A model generated the notes under the pieces. The model did no database searches, was not told the DNA's origin, and saw nothing but the letters and a program-made list of their open reading frames with translations. From Linepithema humile (Eukaryota; Arthropoda; Insecta; Hymenoptera; Formicidae), in the NCBI RefSeq assembly GCF_040581485.1, contig NC_090128.1:9052001-9116000 (forward strand): a stretch of DNA of 64,000 bases, in the 5' to 3' direction. How positions within the stretch are numbered: position 1 is the stretch's first letter; the number at the start of each line of letters is the position of its first letter. Positions 58,200 to 64,000 of the stretch are shown here, piece after piece. A program made the position numbers and the translations under genes.

Positions 58200-60790
58200 C
58201 GGGATACCAGGCGTTTTCTTCGCTTTTGCTTCGAGCAAAACCGTGGCTCTCGCGTGTGGGGGGCACGTCAATGACGAAAGTGCACGCGAGATATGCGCTC
58301 GCGCGCGGCACAAGTGCAGCGAACCCTGCGTTCTTGTCTCTCGAAGACACGGCGCGAGTGTGTGCTTTCGGGATCAGGCACGGATCTTCGTGGTATGTGT
58401 GTTTGTGTGTGTGTGTGTGTGTGTGCATGTGTCACGAGTTACGTATGAGTAAATAATTGTATAATATGATTAGCAAATCGAAAAGCTAATCGGCAAGCCT
58501 TCTACACACTTCATCCTCTGCAGCGCAATTATTGCGCTTCGAGATTTTATGTTAATATATATCTAAACAATTTATTATGCATATAAATATGTAATACGTT
58601 TACATAGTTCGAAGAAGTATGTAAGAATATGAAAAATGGTTTACACAATCTTAAAAATAGCGATGTTGTGTTTGGGAATTTTGGGAAAGCTCGCATACGA
58701 ATGATATAAATAAATTTGCCGGTATTTCGTAAGAGGAAGGTCCTCGGGGCACCTTAAATTAGCGGGCACGAATAATAACTGCGTTGGCCATGACGCGGTT
58801 AATGGCGCGGCACATATGTCACCCGCGCCAGCGTCGGAGAGTTTAGCGTTGACCGAGATTCGCCGCGGCGTCATGAGGAAAAACAGCATGCGGATACGCG
58901 AAACCGCATCCGCGCGCCAGGACGGGAGACGCCAAATGCGCGCGCGCACGATGCGCCACGGCGTTTTCCTCATGCGATTAAAAGGAGGAAAAATCGTTTC
59001 TCGTGAAGGGAAAGGGGCGGAGGGGAGAGAGTGAAGGAAAAAGAGCGCGGCGGACGCGTATTATCTGCGCAGATCACGTTCCGCGTACGAGCGACGCGAT
59101 CAAATGCGAGGACGCGTTCGGGTTCGGCCGGCTCCTTCTCCGAAATGCCCGCGGAGAAAACAGCGGTGAGAGACAGCGACTGGAATCGCGACGGCGATTG
59201 AATGTCAGCCACGCGCAGGATATCGAGTGACGCTGAATTCTCAGCGAAAACTACGACCGGCGGCGGTGCCGGCTGTAGAGGTGATCGAGTCGGACAAGCC
59301 TTCGAGGTGTTCGGAAAGTAAGAAATTTAAGTAACGTAACTCGCGATTAAAATATTCCTGGACATTTATTAAAAAAATATTTTCAACAGATGCATAATAG
59401 ATTTTTAATCTACTTATTTTCCATCTTTCTTGGTAAATATGTTTTCCTTGAAGCTGACAATGGAGCAAAAACTTGTGCGGAATATCATTATATTCTGGGG
59501 AGAAAATAGAAATATGATGAAAAGGTGGAGAAAATATTGAAACACTTGGATGCGATTTTGATTTTTTTTTTAGAGAAATGCAAAATTTCCAACATCTCTG
59601 ATAATTTATACATTTTATATTTGTATTATACGCGGAATGCACATGAAATCTTCATTTGTATTGCAATTTCGAGACAAGGTTAAGATCCAAAATGCGTATT
59701 ATGAGTATTTCGCATTCTTATCTTAAAACGCGACCGTATTCGAATCGAGAACGACGCAAGGCGGAAGGCGAAACCTCGCCATTCGCGACGGAATCGCTTA
59801 CGCCGCGTAAATCGTCGGCGACGCGGACGTCCTCGTCGTCTATTGCGCGGGCGCGCCTCGAGAAAATACCGATGCAATCGGAGACGCCGCGCAGAGGAGA
59901 CACGTAAGCGCCGTAACTGCATTTAAATATCCGGCAAAGCAAGCGAGAGCCGATGTCATCTCCGTTCGAGCCCCCGAAGAGAAGCCGCCCGCTCGCTCTC
60001 CTTCCCCGTCCCGGGGTCGTCGGGACGGATACCAGAAGTCAGCGGAATCGAGATTGTTCGTGTGCGCGCGCGCGATATAGAATCCTCGCCTCTTCGTCCC
60101 CGATGGAATGCGCGAGTTGCAATCGTGCGATACTATACGGCCAACTCGCGCGATCCGCTTCTTCATGCGATATAAGGATGATTTATCGCGGGGGATTTCG
60201 CGCAGCGTCGTGCCTCCTCAGATTCGTATCTACCTGAAATCAAATAGTAATTTGTCGGTATAAAAAGAATACGTACACGCTCACGAGCACAATCGCACTG
60301 CGATAGAAATTGGAGAAAGAAACAGCGTTGATGTCCGCAGCAACGTCGATGCGTTTTCCCAATTAGAAAAAAAATGAATCCTGAAAATAAAGGGAAGGGA
60401 AGACGTCGTGCGTCGCATGGTGCTTGCAGCATGTCTGGGAATAGGGAGCACTATGTGTAAACTGCAGGGGAAAAGATAACGTGGCCGGCATAAGAATCTC
60501 TTATAAGACTCTTCTGAGAGATCGCTGCGTCAGCACTGTATTGCGCTGCGCGAGCAGCGAGGAAATTTATATAACGATCTCGGGCGAGTTTGCGATCGTT
60601 TGTATCGAGTGCGTCCTGCTGTCGCATGATGTTTTTTTTTTGTTTTTTTGAAATCGACTCTTTCAGTAGAATAATATCAAGAGACAATCAAGCCAAGATA
60701 GGGATTAATAAGATTCGAATACGCCCGAATTGGGTAAAAGAAAGATGCTGTATCATACCACTTTTATGTTTACTGACTATTTCCGTTTTG
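58200..60790. other. No recognised gene
   Basis: Mixed DNA, AT-rich at 58,450-58,740 and 59,300-59,700. GC-rich frames at 58,816-59,230 and 59,656-60,237 overlap on both strands. Confidence 0.55.
58396..58432 (+). repeat. (GT)n microsatellite
   Basis: TGTGTGTTT followed by about ten GT units, with the same GTTT interruption as the array at 53.04 kb. Confidence 0.95.
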
Positions 60791-60804
60791 TATTTTTCCC
60801 GCTC

Positions 60805-60838
60805 TATAAATACGCGTGAAAACTGCTTCCTGTCATTC
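60805..60838 (+). promoter_or_regulatory. TATA box plus initiator at canonical spacing
   Basis: TATAAATA at 60,805-60,812 and TCATTC at 60,833-60,838, an exact match to the insect initiator TCAKTY, with the T of TATA 30 bases before the initiator A (60,835). No DPE is seen at +28. A donor-like GTGAAG|GTAATT lies near +68. Against this, the same bases are part of an open + frame that follows an acceptor-like TCTTTCAG at 60,666, so they may be exon sequence instead. Confidence 0.35.
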
Positions 60839-60855
60839 TCGTATATCTCTCGCAG

Positions 60856-61065
60856 TTAGAAAATTTCCTGTTTACTTCGCCGGAGTGACGCGCAACGTGA
60901 AGGTAATTCTGACACGCGAAAGGTACGGCATGCATTTAATGGCGAAGTGCTCTTCGGTTTAATCGTCCGAGCAACATCTTTTGCAAGTTCAAAATTTTCC
61001 TGTTTATCTCGTCGCAACGCCGGACACGAGGCACGGATAATCTCGATAAGTGTCTCGGAAAGCAT
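60856..61065 (-). CDS. Coding-like small frame with an in-frame internal peptide repeat
   Basis: An ATG at 61,065 on the - strand opens 69 codons beginning MLSETLIEIIRASCPALRRD and ending in TAA. The segment CPALRRDKQENF recurs 44 residues later as CASLRRSKQEIF; at DNA level this is a duplication with a 132-base offset that keeps frame. Composition is protein-like, rich in Lys, Arg and Glu, with no family recognised. It overlaps the candidate TATA/Inr promoter on the opposite strand. It could be a small protein, one exon, or a chance frame over a 132-bp DNA duplication. Confidence 0.17.
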   Translation of the reverse strand: MLSETLIEIIRASCPALRRDKQENFELAKDVARTIKPKSTSPLNACRTFRVSELPSRCASLRRSKQEIF

Positions 61066-61069
61066 TGTC

Positions 61070-62100
61070 CTCGGGGAACAATCCGCGCTATTCGTGTCAA
61101 TTAGCGTTCGCGGGCCGTGTTAGCTTAGTGCAGGTACACGCGCACTCGCCGGCCGAGGCCGCGGCGTAAGCGTGAAACGGTGCGCACCAAAGGCCGAGGC
61201 GCGGAGCGGGCCGCACTAATTACCGCAATGCAAACGAAGCCACTTTGAGTTTACTCGGAACTCAGCTGCCTCGAGGCCGATCGCTCCGCTGACGCTTTCA
61301 AGGGATCGGGGTCGCCGTAAGATAAGGCAAATAGTGAATCACGCGCACCGATAAGGTAACTGGGCATTTTTACGCCGATGCATAAACTGGTTTGCGAATC
61401 CAGCGCTAGAAATCTATGTTATGATAGAAAAATCTTGTCGAAAGATTAATGGTGCGGCGATATCAGTCGAATATTTAATATAAATTAACATTTAGTTTTC
61501 TTTTCGTAAAACGAACTTTCCTGAGATACATCTGGACGGAGGTATTTTTCCTTAATATAATTCTCTTCTGCACATTTATTTTTGCGAAATGCGAGAAATT
61601 AATCCCAAGTTTTTATTTGGAACGTAAAAATGAGCAATTATATTATAATTAATTTTTTGCTTTATATTATACCTTCTAGAGATTCGCGAATTAATAGACA
61701 TGCAGTTTTTGCAAATCGTATCGTATGGTCTCGTATCGCGCAATGTGCTCTTGTTGCTGCGCGACAGGCCCCTTTGCGAAAATATATTCTCACAACGTCG
61801 GCATCTCGCGTTTGATTACACGTCCGGCGCGATCGTTTTGACGTCAGGGGCAGCGGGCTCAGGGGGAGGGTGGCGAAAAGGAATCTCTCAGGCCGAAGCA
61901 GGACTTGTATGCGGTATCATGAAAGGCGCGATTACCCTGGCTGCTGATTGGCGTTTATCCTAGCACCTTGTTATTTGGCGAGCACGCATCGATGCGTGCA
62001 CGCATTAGCCGCGCGTCAGAAAACTGCAGAATATCGCCGCATTCCGGCGGTAATGGAATCGAGTACGCCGAACCCCGTTGCGAATGGACCCCGCTCTCCT
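61070..62100. other. No recognised gene
   Basis: GC-rich at 61,080-61,330 with GGCCGAGGC repeated three times, then AT-rich to 61,680, then mixed. Confidence 0.6.
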
Positions 62101-62138
62101 CCTCCTTCTCTTCTTCTTCTTTCTCCTCCCGTCATCGC

Positions 62139-62140
<2 letters not shown>

Positions 62141-62217
<77 letters not shown>

Positions 62218-62238
62218 GTCGTCGTCGTCGTCGTCGTC
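62141..62238 (+). repeat. Long (GTC)n trinucleotide array
   Basis: About 32 units of TCG/GTC with a single T substitution near 62,210. It is preceded by CTCCTTCTCTTCTTC-type pyrimidine sequence. It is read as poly-Ser, poly-Arg or poly-Val on + and poly-Asp on -. All frames of 75-166 codons here are translations of this array and I call none. Confidence 0.97.
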
Positions 62239-62386
62239 CACTTCCCGCTTTCAGCGGAAACACCGACGTTGCCTCACGTCTACGCCGCTCCGCGGCCGCA
62301 CTCTCGAACGTTGGCCTCGAATAACTGTCCGGGAATGCCGCAGAAGGCCCGCGAGGCATTTCGCGTGAGCCGCGCGCTCACGAACG

Positions 62387-62797
62387 ATGCAAAGAGAGAG
62401 AGAGAAAGAGAGAGAGAGAATCGGCTCTTCTTTCGACGCTACTGCTAATTATTTGCCCTCCTATCGCGATGACGACCAGTATCGTTCGGCATCGCGTCTC
62501 ATCATTGCTTTCGAGTATGAGGAAAGCCTAAAATTGCTCAGGAATACAAACAACGCAATTCTGCGAATTTTATTTCTCTTTAAAATACGAGATGCGGCGC
62601 GAATGAGTCACGTAGATGTAGTCAATTGTTGCGCAGGTTTAACCTGTTCCGCTAATTATTTGCCATACCTCGACACGCAAGAAGAGACGCCGATATTGCG
62701 CCGTAACGAGGAAAATTGCGAGCATTGTCTTGCGGAGGGCGCAATTTCGCAAATATTGTCACGGTCGTCGCGTGCGCAGCATGCGTGCACCTCGTAA
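62387..62797 (+). CDS. Coding-like 136-codon frame, unknown protein
   Basis: ATG at 62,387 opens a frame that first crosses a GA microsatellite (Arg/Glu) and then about 120 codons of balanced composition beginning IGSSFDATANYLPSYRDDDQ. It contains a near-repeat of ANYLP (GCTAATTATTTGCC at two places). It stops at TAA where the bases ACCTC|GTAAAAG also resemble a donor. No domain or signal is recognised. It is one of the more protein-like frames in the window, but nothing outside composition supports it. Confidence 0.17.
   Translation: MQREREKERERIGSSFDATANYLPSYRDDDQYRSASRLIIAFEYEESLKLLRNTNNAILRILFLFKIRDAARMSHVDVVNCCAGLTCSANYLPYLDTQEETPILRRNEENCEHCLAEGAISQILSRSSRAQHACTS
62392..62420 (+). repeat. 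(GA)n microsatellite
   Basis: About 13 GA units with one AA interruption. Confidence 0.95.
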
Positions 62798-62799
62798 AA

Positions 62800-64000
62800 G
62801 ATAATATCGATATTCCGCGCCGGGTTTAACGCACCGCCGGGATCGTCGGGTTCGTGGGGGGAAAAAAAGCCAGCCGCCCCATCGCCGTTCGACCGCGAAT
62901 AGGCTTTCAATAAGAATCGTCGCGTAACGAGGCTGATTTGTCTAGACGTGCATGAGAGAAACCGCTTGCGGCCGCCGCGCGCGTGTGTTATTTATCTGGA
63001 TCGTAGCGACCGTGGCTGAAATACACCGTGTACCGGATGTGGCTTTTGCGGGGCTTGTGTAAGCGCGTGCCGTACTCTGGCGCAGAGTTCCTCGCGAGCG
63101 AGACCATCTGACTGTCGCCGACTGTGTGTACCGGTGCGCTGTGCGCGCGGACATTGTTGATTGCGCTGCACGGCTCCCCGACGCGTGCAGCCAGATGACG
63201 TGACGAGTGGAAAATAGCCCGGCGAACGCGCGCGCCGAGCCGAGAGGCGGTAGAAATTGCGAGGTTGACGAACGCGCGCGCGCCGCGATGCCGGAGGATT
63301 CCGTGGAAAAAAGGAGCAAACGTGTTTATTACGCCGGCGTTCGTCGTTGTACGCGAGCAACCGAGAATCCTCACCGCGAGAGGAAGAGGTGCGCGTCTCG
63401 TTCTTCCGCTCCTGCGGCATTTAACGCGGATTCCTTCGAACGAGGCGCTTGTTAAATCGTCAGGAAGACGGAGAGGGTGCGATCTCCCGCGAATATTCGA
63501 CGTGATCTCGTGAGAGCTAAGGCGAACGCTCGCGTATTGAGCTATTAAACGATCGCGCGCCATGTAGTTTCCAGCGTAACGCTCGCGCGAAATTGAACAG
63601 GCGATTTGCCTCGCGCTCATCAGGATCGGGATCTGTCTTGTTATTGAGCTGACTTGAGAGAGAAAAAAAAAATAGTAAATGGCCAACAAAGAAAGATACA
63701 CAATCAAGTAAAAACAGACCAAAATATAGTCTTGTAAAGATTGCAAGATATCGTTAATATAACATATCGAAAATGTCAAATGCTACACGGATTATTGAAA
63801 AACACATTGATTAACATAATGTCATCTATGAGATGTTAATCTTCCGAAGATCAGATTGCATTTCTCGATGTTCACACACTCATTCGAATGTCAAACTCAT
63901 TCGAATTCGAAGGCCGAGAGAATGTTGCTTTTGAGTCCGTTCGTGACTTCGATACGGCGTCGCGATACGAAACTATTTGCCGCAAAATTGCTACTTTGTG
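62800..64000. other. No recognised gene
   Basis: A GC-rich stretch at 62,810-63,600 has frames open on several strands at once (263 codons on -, 62,988-63,779; 142 codons on -, 62,992-63,420; two of 82 codons on +). None contains a domain I know, and overlap argues against them. AT-rich from 63,650. Confidence 0.55.

Noticed and set aside
60590..60859. 89-codon plus frame with a hydrophobic stretch after a TTTCAG acceptor
   Set aside because: It competes with a well-spaced TATA-Inr in the same bases. The hydrophobic run is short, AT-driven and unlinked to any upstream exon. I keep the conflict noted but do not call a gene.
61948..62448. 166-codon plus frame with poly-Val, and the poly-Ser, poly-Arg and poly-Asp frames over the same place
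   Set aside because: Produced by the (GTC)n array read in different frames.
1..64000. Prokaryotic systems such as CRISPR arrays, operons or phage genes
   Set aside because: No phased direct repeats with unique spacers, no tightly packed same-strand genes and no recognisable bacterial protein. Composition and repeats are those of an insect-like nuclear genome.

Overview
This window looks like non-coding DNA of a metazoan nuclear genome, most likely a hymenopteran insect and plausibly an ant. That is an inference from its overall character. CpG is not depleted (CGCG, TCGCG and CGACG strings are everywhere), blocks of GC-rich DNA alternate sharply with AT-rich blocks, and perfect GA, GT, GTC and poly-T microsatellites are abundant. 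I see no ribosome-binding sites, operons, tRNA, rRNA, CRISPR array, phage gene or recognisable transposase. No protein family is recognisable in any frame. Most open frames are short, overlap on both strands in GC-rich DNA, or are translated microsatellites, so I do not call them.

Left part (1-18.2 kb). The best-supported gene-like structure is a set of three candidate exons on the + strand at about 2.84-3.54, 3.82-3.91 and 4.20-4.59 kb. Each ends in a GTGAGT donor, and the second and third follow TTTCAG-type acceptors. They lie just downstream of a housekeeping-style promoter or insulator cluster (two TATCGATA sites, a third CGATA, a CTCF-like site and a YY1/Pho-like site). The third exon ends in an ATG that abuts the donor. 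A separate short coding-like exon at 12,904-12,996 ends in phase 0 at a GTGAGA donor. A strong polypyrimidine acceptor at 17,938 opens a 71-codon frame that ends in TAA with AATAAA two bases later. Both upstream exons are frame-compatible with it, so a small gene with alternative first exons is possible but unproven. The same part holds a 123-bp near-perfect foldback (MITE-like) at 6.6 kb, a decayed 85-bp tandem repeat at 11.7 kb, clusters of TTGCxxAAT-type motifs, and a dispersed TGACCTA-containing motif.

Middle part (18.2-52 kb). This is intergenic or intronic DNA with AT-rich islands, hairpins, microsatellites and a few weak exon candidates: 22.5 kb +, 26.6-26.9 kb - with a very good donor, 29.7 kb + and 36.0 kb +. 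It also has a purine-to-pyrimidine strand switch at 38.5-39.4 kb.

Right part (52-64 kb). A minus-strand CAG|GTGAGTG site at 52.5 kb has the form of a recursive splice site or exon end. A degenerate repeat family built on TTTATTACTATCATCA recurs at roughly 150-250-bp intervals from 55.6 to 57.6 kb. A 75-nt hairpin of pre-miRNA size lies at 58.1 kb. A correctly spaced TATA plus Inr pair is at 60.8 kb, next to a short minus-strand frame with an in-frame internal peptide repeat. A very long (GTC)n array sits at 62.1-62.2 kb.

Taken together, the window is best read as regulatory and intronic or intergenic space around one or more genes whose main coding exons lie mostly outside it. All exon calls rest on splice-site form, position and reading frame only.
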